Source: CAVUWL01 sp963700105 (lineage in GTDB: Bacteria > Actinomycetota > Thermoleophilia > Solirubrobacterales > 70-9). From it: a stretch of DNA of 64,000 nucleotides. Made by a program: the position numbers and the translations under genes. The first letter of the stretch is position 1. Every line of letters starts with the position of its first letter. Below the pieces are notes generated by a model. That model was not told where the DNA came from. It searched no databases and saw only the letters and a list, made by a program, of their open reading frames with translations. Shown one piece after another: positions 49,612-57,766 of this stretch. The stretch covers positions 62,001 to 126,000 of the forward strand of contig CAVOWL010000002.1 of the NCBI GenBank assembly GCA_963700105.1, in the 5' to 3' direction.

Positions 49612-50283
49612 ATGAGCGCCAAGCAAGAAGCCGAAGCCTGGGCCGAGACGGTTAAGAGGCACGGGGAGGCGAATGGGCTGACCTATGAAGCGGTCGGCGG
49701 TATCAATCCCAAGGATGGGCCGGTGGCGCTTTGTGTTGGCGGCGCCAACAGGCTCACCGGACAGCTGACGGAGGGTTTCTGGGGCTCATCCTGTGACGCC
49801 GATGAAAAGGAGACGGGGGGTCTATTCGCCAAGGCGATGCTGCCGAGCTCGGTCTTGGTCAAGGCCCACATGCCTGACCTGGCCAAGGTCGTGCCCGCCT
49901 TCAACGTCGAGTCGATCGAGGGCGCCGAGGTGCTTACCCAGCGCTTCGCCCGCAAGGTGCAGTTTGAGTCGATCGACTTCAACCGGCGCTTCCTAGCCAC
50001 CGTGCCTTCAGAATATGACCCGGTCTCTTTGCGCGAGCTCTTCGGCCCGGGCTTTCTCGCCTGGGTGACGACGATGACGGGCGAGGTCGATTTCGGCATT
50101 AACGACAGCCAGCTCTGGTTTTTGTGGCGGCTTCGGGGGCTCAGCGAGGAAGAGCTGAAGGCGGCGCTGTCCAACGGCGGGGCGCTCTTTGGGCGCCTGC
50201 AGTCTGAGATGGAAGAGAGCGGCCTCCACACCTACCCGCCGGGTCCTTGGCACGCCGGTCTGGCGCCCTTTCCAGACGCCTAG
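49612..50283 (+). CDS. unrecognised 223-aa soluble protein next to lemA
   Basis: There is no signal peptide or membrane segment. The N-terminal 30 residues are helical. The middle carries GGANRLTGQLTEGFWGSSCD, and then an alpha/beta domain with FESIDFNRRFLATVPSEYDP, LFGPGFLAWV and FGINDSQLWFLWRL. The FNRRF...P-x-F...DSQLWFLW layout is reminiscent of the DUF3137 proteins that often accompany LemA, but I am not sure. It has TAGGAT 9 nt before the ATG. Its TAG overlaps the convergent NUDIX stop. Confidence 0.65.
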   Translation: MSAKQEAEAWAETVKRHGEANGLTYEAVGGINPKDGPVALCVGGANRLTGQLTEGFWGSSCDADEKETGGLFAKAMLPSSVLVKAHMPDLAKVVPAFNVESIEGAEVLTQRFARKVQFESIDFNRRFLATVPSEYDPVSLRELFGPGFLAWVTTMTGEVDFGINDSQLWFLWRLRGLSEEELKAALSNGGALFGRLQSEMEESGLHTYPPGPWHAGLAPFPDA

Positions 50284-50921
50284 GCAGGATAGTCGGGGTC
50301 CTCGGGCAGGACGACCCGATGCTCCTCGGCGGTGCCGATCACCTTTGGCAGCACCGGCCGCACGGCGCGACCGCGATGGGCGGCGATCGCCTCCTCTGAG
50401 CTTGTGTAGCCGAGCAGCGATTTGAGTTGGCTAGCCGTCGGGAAGGCGAGTGCTAGCCCGCCGCGACGGTTCGCATCCAGCGCGGCGGCGGGCTCAAACC
50501 AGCCCGCATCGGTCGTCTCAACCCCGTCTGGACGGGGCGGCGAGTGGGCCGGGGCCAAGGCGAGGAAGAACCAGGCGTCAAAGCGCCTGGAGATCAGCTC
50601 TGGGGTGATCCAGCGCGAGAAGAGGACCATCTCGTGATCTGCGCCCAGCTCGATTCCCGCCTCCTCGCGGAGCTCGCGAAGAGCAGCGGTCCGGTAACCG
50701 AGCTCACCCTCGCCATCGGCGGGATCAAGTGCACCGCCCGGGAAGACCCAGACGCCGGGCATGAATGTGGCGCTCTCGGTTCGCTTCAGGAGCAGAACCT
50801 GCAGCGCTCGCTCGGCGTGCTTGGCGCCGCGCCGTAGCAACACGACCGAGGCCGCTGGGCGGGGGACTGAGGGCGATCCGAGGTTGGGAGCCTCGGCTGG
50901 GCCACGATGTCGATCGCTCAC
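50280..50921 (-). CDS. NUDIX hydrolase
   Basis: This 213-aa protein has a NUDIX box near residues 62-92 (FPGGALDP, then AALRELREEAGIEL) with the REEAGI core and a short insertion after the first Gly. The C-terminal extension with SRWITPELISRRFDAWFF is seen in the NUDT7/NUDT19-like group, which includes CoA and nucleotide-sugar hydrolases. The substrate is unknown. The start is GTG with GGAG upstream. The IS110 element lies immediately upstream of that ribosome-binding site and may have separated the gene from its promoter. Confidence 0.85.
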   Translation of the reverse strand: MSDRHRGPAEAPNLGSPSVPRPAASVVLLRRGAKHAERALQVLLLKRTESATFMPGVWVFPGGALDPADGEGELGYRTAALRELREEAGIELGADHEMVLFSRWITPELISRRFDAWFFLALAPAHSPPRPDGVETTDAGWFEPAAALDANRRGGLALAFPTASQLKSLLGYTSSEEAIAAHRGRAVRPVLPKVIGTAEEHRVVLPEDPDYPA

Positions 50922-50926
50922 CGGTT

Positions 50927-50943
50927 GCTCCTATGTCAAGCCG
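50927..50943 (+). repeat. left copy of the IS110 flanking repeat
   Basis: GCTCCTATGTCAAGCCG is identical to the right copy except for a missing TAA. Read on the minus strand it contains TTGACA, overlapping the transposase stop codon. Confidence 0.55.
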
Positions 50944-52027
50944 CCGCCGCGAAGTGCGGCACCGGCAAGCCTCTCTGAGTGTCGACGGTTTTCATAGATC
51001 TATCAATTTCAGAATCAATCAAAAGCCGCCAGACCCGGCGGATCAGGTGGCGCTTCAGGCAGCGGAGCGCTTCGCGGTTTGACTTGCCCTCCGCTCGCTT
51101 GCGCGCGAGGAACTCCCTCGCTGGGGCATGGACCCTGCTCTGGGTCACCGCGATGCGGTGCACGGCGCAGTTGAGCTGGCGGTTGCCGCCGCGATCAAGG
51201 CGCAGGCGGGTGCGGTTGCCAGAGGAGGCCGGGATCGGAGCAACGCCAGCCAGGCGGGCCAGCTTGGCATCGGAGGAAAAGCGTGAAGCCCCGGCGATCT
51301 CGCCGAGCAGCTTGGCGGCACTCAGCACGCCGCAGCCGGGCAGCTCGAGTAGCTGGGGCGCCTGGGCGCGCACCATGGCGCCGATTTCGCGCTCCAACTC
51401 TGAGGCGCGCTTGGAACGCTCGCGGATCGCGCGCACCAACTCGCGTGAGACCCGCACTCGGGCGCTCTGGGGGGCGCGAGCGAGCTTGCGAGCGACCCGG
51501 TCCAGCCACACGATGCGGTCCAGGCAGCCGGCCGGCAGCTCCAACTCCGGCCAGAGATCGTGCAGGTGCCAACGCAGGCGCTGCTGGTCTTCACCACGGG
51601 CCCTGACGAGATCCTCGCGGTGATCGAGCAGGAGCTTCAGCTCCAGCGCCGCCTCGTCCAGATGCGCGGCAGGCAGGGTCTCGGGGCCCTCTCTGAGCGC
51701 TGCTCGGGCGACGGCGAGGGCGTCGATCGGGTCGGACTTACCGCGGGTGCGCTCGCCGCGGCGGGATTCGCCCATGAGCTTGGGCGGAACTCTGACGATG
51801 TGCTCACCGGAGGCGATCAGAAAGCGCTCGAAGGAACCTGAGACGTGGCGGCAGTCCTCGAGCGCCCAGATGCGCTCTGCGTCGAGCTCGCGGCCCCAGG
51901 CCAGCAATTCGGCGAAGCCAGCCTTGCGCGCGGGCGCCGTCAGCTCCCCGGCTCGCTGGCCGGTTCCCGCAAATACCGCTCCGCAAGTGTGAGTTTTCTT
52001 GTGGGTGTCCGTTCCGATCACGATCAT
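50936..52027 (-). CDS. IS110-family transposase (DEDD recombinase)
   Basis: This 363-aa protein has an N-terminal RuvC-like DEDD domain with D7 (IGTDTHKKTHT), E57 (ALEDC), D99 and D102 (KSDPIDALAVA). Its C-terminal Transposase_20 domain has LPGCGVLSAAKLLGEIAG and the catalytic serine region APIPASSGNRTRLRLDRGGN (S268/S269). All catalytic residues are present and the frame is intact, so the element could be active. The start is the ATG giving MIVIGTD; longer frames lack support. Family members are guided by a structured bridge RNA from the non-coding end. Confidence 0.95.
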   Translation of the reverse strand: MIVIGTDTHKKTHTCGAVFAGTGQRAGELTAPARKAGFAELLAWGRELDAERIWALEDCRHVSGSFERFLIASGEHIVRVPPKLMGESRRGERTRGKSDPIDALAVARAALREGPETLPAAHLDEAALELKLLLDHREDLVRARGEDQQRLRWHLHDLWPELELPAGCLDRIVWLDRVARKLARAPQSARVRVSRELVRAIRERSKRASELEREIGAMVRAQAPQLLELPGCGVLSAAKLLGEIAGASRFSSDAKLARLAGVAPIPASSGNRTRLRLDRGGNRQLNCAVHRIAVTQSRVHAPAREFLARKRAEGKSNREALRCLKRHLIRRVWRLLIDSEIDRSMKTVDTQRGLPVPHFAAAA

Positions 52028-52103
52028 CTCGCCTGTCCCTTCGATTGGTTGTCGCCTTCGGACGGACCTCCGGCTGACGAACCTCACTTGGGGCGAAGCC
52101 ACG

Positions 52104-52123
52104 CTCCTATTAAGTCAAGCCGG
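52104..52123 (+). repeat. right copy of the IS110 flanking repeat
   Basis: GCTCCTATTAAGTCAAGCCG matches the left copy with three extra bases (TAA). It lies 77 nt upstream of the transposase ATG. Confidence 0.55.
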
Positions 52124-52325
52124 GGATCCTCGGGTGGCGGCGGGCGGCACAACCGATGCAAGTCAGACCTTCGGGTCGACAGCGAGCCTATGAGCCAGCC
52201 CGTCGCCTCCTGAGAACCAACCGGCCCGGTCGGACGTCTAACGTCAACCGTGAGACCGACTTTGACAGTGACGCGAGCCTACCTTGCAAGGGGTTGGCGA
52301 GCCGGCGCTTGGGGGAGGTCGTTTG
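52124..52325. other. non-coding stretch between IS110 and bioA
   Basis: I see no reading frame. On the minus strand it holds GTTGACGTTAGACGTC and other short partial repeats. It could be the native bioA downstream region, or, if the element is longer than the repeats suggest, the source of its guide RNA. Confidence 0.35.
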
Positions 52326-53636
52326 CTAGGCGGCTTCTCGCAGCGGAGCAGCGGTGGGGTAGGCCGAGGAGCAGGCGGCGGCGATCGAGCTGGCGGTGAT
52401 CTCGACCAACCTGCCGAGCTCACCGTTTGAGATCGACAGCGGCGGCATCAGGATGATCACGTCACCGAGCGGGCGGATGATCGCACCGCGCCTGCGGGCC
52501 TCCTGCGTGACGCGCTGGCCGAGGCGCAGGCCGCAGTCGTGCTGACCGAGATCGATGCCGACCATGAAGCCGCGGCTGCGCACCTCGGCAACCTCGGGCA
52601 TCGTCTCGACTCCCCTCAAAAGCTCGCCGAGCAGGCGGATTTTCGGTTGCAGGCGCGACAGTGTCCGCTCGGTCTCAAAGGCATCGAGGCTTGCGATCGC
52701 GGCGGCGCAGGCCAGCGGGTTGCCGGTGTAGGTGTGGCCGTGAAAGAAGGTGCGCTGCTCCTCGGGGGCCCCGAGGAAGCCCTCATAGATCCTCTCCGTG
52801 GCAAGCGTCGCCGCCAACGGCATGTAACCGCCGGTCAAACCCTTGGCCAGACAGAGGAGATCCGGCGCGACCTGCTCCTGCTCGCAGGCAAACATCGTGC
52901 CGGTTCGCCCGAAGCCGGTTGCGACCTCATCGCAGATCAGCAATACCCCGAAGCTGTCGCAGAGTTCTCGCACCGCGCGCAGGTAGCCGCGAGGGTGAAC
53001 GAGCATCCCCGCCGCTCCCTGAATCAGCGGCTCGACGATCACCGCGGCGATCTCCTCTTCGTGCAGGGCAAGGACCCGCTCGAGGTCGCCAGCCTGACCG
53101 GGCTCGGCGGCGTAGGTCCCAAACAGAAGCGGCCTGTAGGTCGCGTGGAAGAGGTCGATACCGCCCACGGAAACCGAACCGATCGTGTCGCCGTGGTAGG
53201 CGTCTCGGAGATGGACGAACGAGCTGCGCCGAGCGTGCTGTCCGCCCCTCTGGCGCTGATATTGGAAGGCCATTTTGAGCGCAATCTCGGTCGCGGTTGA
53301 TCCCGAGTCGGAGTAAAAGACTCGCGAGAGTCCAGGCGGTGCCAGCTCGATCAGGCGGGCCGCGAGCTGGGCGGCGCCGGGGTGTGAGAGCCCCAGCATC
53401 GTCGAGTGGGCGACGCGGCCGAGCTGCTCGCAGATCGCCCGGTCGATGCTCGGGTGGCGATGGCCGTGGAGGTTGCACCAAAGCGAGGAGACGCCATCGA
53501 TGTAACGGCGCCCGTCGGCGCCGATCAGGTCGGTGCCCTCGGCACTCTCAATGATCAGCGGCTCCTGCTCACACCAATCCCGCTGCTGCGTGAAGGGGTG
53601 CCAGAGATGGTCATGGTCAAGCTGCGCGAGGTCCAC
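52326..53636 (-). CDS. bioA: adenosylmethionine-8-amino-7-oxononanoate aminotransferase
   Basis: BioA (436 aa) converts KAPA to DAPA in biotin synthesis, using SAM as amino donor. The PLP lysine is K265 in CLAKGLTGGYMPLA and the PLP-ring Asp is D236 in LICDEVATGFGRTG. LWHPFTQQRDW near the N-terminus and the DAYHGDTIGS stretch distinguish BioA from other class III aminotransferases. The start is GTG. It lies apart from bioBFD, with the marR-MFS pair between on the opposite strand. Confidence 0.95.
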   Translation of the reverse strand: MDLAQLDHDHLWHPFTQQRDWCEQEPLIIESAEGTDLIGADGRRYIDGVSSLWCNLHGHRHPSIDRAICEQLGRVAHSTMLGLSHPGAAQLAARLIELAPPGLSRVFYSDSGSTATEIALKMAFQYQRQRGGQHARRSSFVHLRDAYHGDTIGSVSVGGIDLFHATYRPLLFGTYAAEPGQAGDLERVLALHEEEIAAVIVEPLIQGAAGMLVHPRGYLRAVRELCDSFGVLLICDEVATGFGRTGTMFACEQEQVAPDLLCLAKGLTGGYMPLAATLATERIYEGFLGAPEEQRTFFHGHTYTGNPLACAAAIASLDAFETERTLSRLQPKIRLLGELLRGVETMPEVAEVRSRGFMVGIDLGQHDCGLRLGQRVTQEARRRGAIIRPLGDVIILMPPLSISNGELGRLVEITASSIAAACSSAYPTAAPLREAA

Positions 53637-53709
53637 CGGGATCGGCAGTCAGCCTAGAGGGCCCCGCGGCCGGAACCGAAGCCTCCGGCGGCCCGATTCG
53701 CGAGCCTCC

Positions 53710-53727
53710 GTGTGATCTTCATCACAC
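53710..53727. promoter_or_regulatory. CRP/GlxR-type palindrome
   Basis: GTGTGATCTTCATCACAC is a perfect palindrome with 7-bp arms, and its core TGTGA-N6-TCACA is the consensus of CRP-family sites. It lies between the divergent bioA and marR genes, about 10 nt upstream of the likely marR -35. It could affect either gene. Confidence 0.55.
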
Positions 53728-53729
53728 GC

Positions 53730-53757
53730 GCAACTATTGCAGTAGAGAAATAGTTGC
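53730..53757. promoter_or_regulatory. inverted repeat, probable MarR operator
   Basis: GCAACTATT and its complement AATAGTTGC flank a 10-nt spacer. A second inverted pair, ATTGCAG (53736-53742) and CTGCAAT (53762-53768), interleaves with it. Together they cover a candidate marR promoter (TTGCAG, 16 nt, TATCTG at 53759-53764). Autorepression is the natural inference. Confidence 0.55.
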
Positions 53758-53777
53758 CTATCTGCAATCATTTTCGA

Positions 53778-54317
53778 ATGCAGCCAAACGAGATTGCGGC
53801 CATCGCCGAGCAGGCGGCTGTCACCGAGGTCAGTCCCGAGGCTCAGGGAACGGCGGCTCGACTGAGCGCGCTGCTTCGTCACCTCTTCCTCTATGACCGC
53901 GGCAACCAGCTTCAGGTGATCGAGGCCAGTGGGCTCTCGATGACGCAGTGCAAGGCGCTGCTGGAGCTCGGCGGCCTCGGTCGGGCAGCCGAGCCACGCC
54001 AAGTCGGTGAGCTGGCGGAGACGTTTGGAGTCTCTGTTCCCTCGATGAGCCGGGCGGTGGACGCGTTGGTCAAAAAGAGCCTCGCCACAAGGATCGAGGA
54101 TCCCGCCGACCGGCGCGCCCGCCATGTCGCAATCACAGCCGAGGGCAAGCAGCTTGTCGATACCCTCGTCGTGGTCCGCCAGGCCGGCATGGAGGCATTC
54201 ACCGCGACCCTCAGCCCCGCCCAAAGGCGCAAGCTCGACGTCGCCATCGACGCGCTGATGGATCGAGCCGACATCGCCGAGACCTACCAGCACCTGAAGG
54301 AGGATGAGTCAGCTTGA
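53778..54317 (+). CDS. MarR-family transcriptional regulator
   Basis: This 179-aa protein has a winged helix-turn-helix: PRQVGELAETFGVSVPSMSR (recognition region) and the wing RIEDPADRRARHVAITAEGK, the MarR DxRxx pattern. The flanking helices would form the dimer. MarR proteins bind palindromes and respond to small phenolic or drug-like ligands. The start is the ATG after the operator. It overlaps the efflux gene by 4 nt (TTGA) and probably controls it. Confidence 0.93.
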   Translation: MQPNEIAAIAEQAAVTEVSPEAQGTAARLSALLRHLFLYDRGNQLQVIEASGLSMTQCKALLELGGLGRAAEPRQVGELAETFGVSVPSMSRAVDALVKKSLATRIEDPADRRARHVAITAEGKQLVDTLVVVRQAGMEAFTATLSPAQRRKLDVAIDALMDRADIAETYQHLKEDESA

Positions 54318-55948
54318 GTAATCGCTACGGCCACCTGATTACCGATCAGAACCGCAAGTGGTGGACGCTCGGGGCGATGTGCTTTGCGCTGTTCATGATC
54401 ATGCTCGACAACACGGTGGTCAACGTGGCGCTGCCGTCGATCCAGAGGGATCTCGGCGCCTCGATCTCGGGCCTGGAGTGGACGGTCAACGGATACACGC
54501 TCTCCTTCGCGGTCTTGCTGGCGACGGGAGGGCGCCTTGGCGACATCTTTGGCCGCCGCCGGATGTTCCTTTTCGGCGTCGTCATTTTTGCCCTCTCCTC
54601 TGCCACCGCGGGACTGGCGCCTGACTCGACCTCCTTGGTGATCAGTCGCGTCGTGCAGGGGGTTGGCGCGGCGCTGATGATGCCCGGAACGCTTTCGATC
54701 ATCACCGATGCCTTCCCCGCCCACGAGCGCGGCAAGGCGATGGGTACCTGGGCGGGCGTCTCCGCGCTGGCCCTGGCGATCGGCCCGGTGCTGGGCGGTT
54801 TCCTCACCGAGCACGTCAGCTGGCGGGCGATCTTCTACCTAAACGTGCCGGTCGCCGTCGGCGCCGTGCTGGCCACCCTGTTCGCGGTTAGGGAGTCGCG
54901 CGATACGACGGTCGGGCGCGACGTCGACTACGCAGGGGTCGCCGTGCTCACGGCTGGACTGACCGCCCTGGTCCTGGCCTTGGTAGAGGGCAACAGTTGG
55001 GGTTGGGGATCGACCTCGACCGTTTCGCTTCTGCTCGTTGCCATCATCGCCCTGCCCGCCTTTGTCTTTGTCGAGAATCGGGTAAAGGCGCCGATGGTCC
55101 AGTTCGACCTGCTCTCCGATCGCAATTTTCTCGGCGCCGTGGTGGTTGCCTTGGTGATCTCCTTTGCCATGCTCGGGGTCTTCTTTTTCCTCGCCCTCTA
55201 CATGCAGGACATCCTCGGCTATTCGCCGCTGGAAGCGGGGATTAGATTTCTCCCCTCGACCCTGATGATCGTTGGCATTGCACCGATCGCCGGTCGCCTC
55301 TCCGATCGCTTCGGACCGCGATGGCTGATCGCCGGAGGGCTGACCCTCGTAGCCGCATCGCTCTTCACCTTCAGCGGAATCGCGATCCACTCCAGCTACC
55401 TGGAACTGCTACCCGGATTCATGTTGCTTGGGATCGGGATCGCGATGACGATGTCGCCGATGACAAGCACCGCGATGAACGCGGTGCCGGTCGAGAAAGC
55501 GGGGATCGCCTCAGGTGTGCTCTCGATGTTTCGGATGATCGGCGGCAGCCTCGGGGTGGCGGTGACCGGTGCGATATTTCAGGCCCTGGTCAGCTCGCGA
55601 CTGGGCACGCTGCTGGCCGGCTCGGGGATCTCTGCCGCGGAGCGCTCTGATATCTCCCAGCAACTGGGCAGCGGCTCGGTCAGCGGCGCCCTGAAGGGAC
55701 TCGGACCCGCGCAGGCCAAGCAGGCCGCCGTGGCCGGTGAGGAAGCCTTTGTCTATGCCCTCGGACATGCGATGAGCGTCTCGGGGATCGTCGCCCTGCT
55801 GGGCGCGCTGATCGGCCTCACCGCGATTCGTGCAAAGCGCTCACCGCGCCAAGTCGGGATCGCCGAGGGTGTGGTCAAGCCGTCGGGTTCAGCCCTGGTC
55901 GCTGAGCGCGTCGAGGCAGACGGCGGGCCAACTGTCCGGGTTGGATAG
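54314..55948 (+). CDS. MFS drug/H+ antiporter, DHA2 (EmrB/QacA) family
   Basis: This 544-aa, 14-helix transporter shows LDNTVVNVALPSIQRDLGAS (motif D1), GGRLGDIFGRRRMFLFGVVI (motif A), RVVQGVGAALMMPGTLSII (motif B) and PVLGGFL (motif C). It probably exports toxic organic compounds by proton exchange. The start is TTG, with AAGGAGG 11 nt upstream, inside the marR stop. Its last 60 nt run antisense through the bioD 3' end. Confidence 0.93.
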   Translation: MSNRYGHLITDQNRKWWTLGAMCFALFMIMLDNTVVNVALPSIQRDLGASISGLEWTVNGYTLSFAVLLATGGRLGDIFGRRRMFLFGVVIFALSSATAGLAPDSTSLVISRVVQGVGAALMMPGTLSIITDAFPAHERGKAMGTWAGVSALALAIGPVLGGFLTEHVSWRAIFYLNVPVAVGAVLATLFAVRESRDTTVGRDVDYAGVAVLTAGLTALVLALVEGNSWGWGSTSTVSLLLVAIIALPAFVFVENRVKAPMVQFDLLSDRNFLGAVVVALVISFAMLGVFFFLALYMQDILGYSPLEAGIRFLPSTLMIVGIAPIAGRLSDRFGPRWLIAGGLTLVAASLFTFSGIAIHSSYLELLPGFMLLGIGIAMTMSPMTSTAMNAVPVEKAGIASGVLSMFRMIGGSLGVAVTGAIFQALVSSRLGTLLAGSGISAAERSDISQQLGSGSVSGALKGLGPAQAKQAAVAGEEAFVYALGHAMSVSGIVALLGALIGLTAIRAKRSPRQVGIAEGVVKPSGSALVAERVEADGGPTVRVG

Positions 55949-56557
55949 ATCGAGTCGTGCCAGCGTCTTGACGCTGACTTGGCCCAGCGAGGCAATCGTC
56001 TGGCGATTTGAACGCTCGATACGGTTCGGTCTCGGAGGCCAAGGAGTCAGCACGACGGCGGCGATGTCAAGGCCGACCCGGCGCGCGGCCTCGATCGTCA
56101 GCAGGGTGTGGTTGATCGTCCCGAGCCCGGTGGGGGCAGCGATTACGATCGGCAGCCCGAGGTCAACGGCCAGGTCTCGGACCAGGTAGTGAGGGCTCAG
56201 CGGGACTAGTAGCCCGCCGACTCCCTCACAGATCAGCGCGTCGAAATTCTCCGCCGCAGCGGCGGCCGCGAGCCGCAGGCGCCGGGGGTCAAGCTGCTCG
56301 TCGACCAACGCGGCCGCGAGGTGGGGCGAAGCCGCTGTGCGGTAGCGGTAGGGGGCGATCTCGGCGTCGCCCTGACCCGAGCCGGCGGCGCGGCGAAGCA
56401 GAGCATGGTCGCTCTCCCCAGCCTCATCGAGGCCCGTGACCGCGGGCTTAAAGACGCCAATCCGCTCGCCGTTTGCGGCGAGGCCATGGGCGATCGCGGC
56501 GGCGACGACTGTCTTGCCCACCGCGGTGCCTGTTCCCGTGACAAATACCCCCCGCAA
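55889..56557 (-). CDS. bioD: dethiobiotin synthetase
   Basis: BioD (222 aa) closes the ureido ring of dethiobiotin with ATP and CO2. The P-loop is VTGTGTAVGKT (K15), and the carboxylate-binding ICEGVGGLLVPLSPHYLVRD and ATP-side IVIAAPTGLGTINHT are present. The TTG start gives MRGVFVTGTGT, the family N-terminus, 6 nt after bioF. The 3' end overlaps the convergent MFS gene by 60 nt. Confidence 0.95.
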   Translation of the reverse strand: MRGVFVTGTGTAVGKTVVAAAIAHGLAANGERIGVFKPAVTGLDEAGESDHALLRRAAGSGQGDAEIAPYRYRTAASPHLAAALVDEQLDPRRLRLAAAAAAENFDALICEGVGGLLVPLSPHYLVRDLAVDLGLPIVIAAPTGLGTINHTLLTIEAARRVGLDIAAVVLTPWPPRPNRIERSNRQTIASLGQVSVKTLARLDLSNPDSWPAVCLDALSDQG

Positions 56558-56563
56558 CTCGGA

Positions 56564-57766
56564 TCAGGCGACCAGGGCGAGGTCACCAGCCGCTTTCGGA
56601 GTGAGCGGGATGCCGAGCTCCCGCGCCGCTTCACCGACCAGCTTGGCCGCGTCGATAAGTTGATCTTTGCGGTGGGTCGCCATCACCGTGAACCGCAGCC
56701 GCGAGCAGCCCGCGGGGACGGTTGGGGGTCGGATCCCCTGGGCGAAGACGCCAGCGGCGAGGATTCGCTCAGAGAGGGCCATCGTGCGCTCGGCGTCTCC
56801 CACCGCCACCGGGATGATCTGGGTCTTCCCCGCTTCGACTTCCAGACCCTCGCCGAGCAGCGCCCCGCGCAGGGTTGCGGCGTTCCTTTGGAGCCGATCG
56901 ACCAGTCGCGGTTCTGATTCCAGCAGTCGCAGCGAGGCCAACGCGGCGGCGATCACCGCCGGTGCGGGTGCGGTGGAAAAGACGAAGGAGCGGGCCGCGT
57001 TGATCAGATACTCGACCACCTCAGCATTGGCGCATACGTAGGCGCCGTAGGAGCCGAGCGCCTTGCCCAGGGTTCCGAGGACGACGTCAACCTCGCCGCT
57101 CAGCCCGGCTGCTGCGACGCTGCCGCGGCCACCCGGTCCGACGGTCCCCGTCGCGTGGGCCTCATCGACCATGAGGCGGCAGCCGTGGCGGCGGGCCAGA
57201 CCGATCAGCCCCTCGAGAGGGGCAATGTCTCCGTGCATCGAGAAGACCCCGTCGGTGACGATCAAGGCGCCGCGCCCGGCTGCCTCACGCATTCCCCATG
57301 ACAGGTGTTCGAGGTCGCCGTGGCGATAGATGAATCGATCGGCTCCCGAGAGGCGGCAGCCGTCGATGATGCTGGCATGGTTTAGCTGATCGGAGAAGAT
57401 CACCTCGCCGGGCCCCGCCAGGGCGGCGATTGTCCCGGTGTTGGCGAGGTATCCGGCTCCAAACAAAAGCGCCGCCGGATAGCCCTTAAATCGCGCCAGA
57501 GCAGACTCGAGCTGGCGGTGAGGCTCCATGTCCCCCGAGATAAGTCGGGAGGCACCGGCCCCCGCTCCCCAACGAAGGGCCGCCTCTGCGGCCGCCCGGC
57601 GAACCCCAGGGTGGGCGGCCAGACCGAGGTAGTCATTCGAGCAAAGCAGCAGGACGGGCTGCCCATCGATCGTGATCCGCGCTCCCTGCGCACCACTGGT
57701 CGGGCGCAACCGGCGATCCAGCCCGCGGTCGCGGAGCTCTTGAAGCGCGGCGTCGATGTCGGTCAT
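56564..57766 (-). CDS. bioF: 8-amino-7-oxononanoate synthase
   Basis: BioF (400 aa) condenses pimeloyl thioester with alanine. It is a PLP alpha-oxoamine synthase with SNDYLGLA, SDQLNHASIIDGCRLS, VDEAHATGTVG and the PLP lysine K235 in LGTLGKALGSYGAY. Its start overlaps the bioB stop by 4 nt. Confidence 0.95.
   Translation of the reverse strand: MTDIDAALQELRDRGLDRRLRPTSGAQGARITIDGQPVLLLCSNDYLGLAAHPGVRRAAAEAALRWGAGAGASRLISGDMEPHRQLESALARFKGYPAALLFGAGYLANTGTIAALAGPGEVIFSDQLNHASIIDGCRLSGADRFIYRHGDLEHLSWGMREAAGRGALIVTDGVFSMHGDIAPLEGLIGLARRHGCRLMVDEAHATGTVGPGGRGSVAAAGLSGEVDVVLGTLGKALGSYGAYVCANAEVVEYLINAARSFVFSTAPAPAVIAAALASLRLLESEPRLVDRLQRNAATLRGALLGEGLEVEAGKTQIIPVAVGDAERTMALSERILAAGVFAQGIRPPTVPAGCSRLRFTVMATHRKDQLIDAAKLVGEAARELGIPLTPKAAGDLALVA

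Larger units (their letters stand above)
50927..52123 (-). mobile_element. IS110-family insertion sequence (boundaries approximate)
   Basis: The element contains a complete DEDD transposase gene. The coding region is bracketed by an imperfect direct repeat: GCTCCTAT-GTCAAGCCG at 50927-50943 and GCTCCTATTAAGTCAAGCCG at 52104-52123. IS110 elements lack terminal inverted repeats, and none are seen. If the repeats are the ends, the element is about 1.2 kb with only about 80 nt before the gene. If it extends farther right, the non-coding part could reach to about 52320. Confidence 0.6.

Noticed and set aside
50900..52200. Terminal inverted repeats or target duplications of a classical DDE insertion sequence
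   Set aside because: None are visible, and the transposase is of the IS110 DEDD type, which does not use them.
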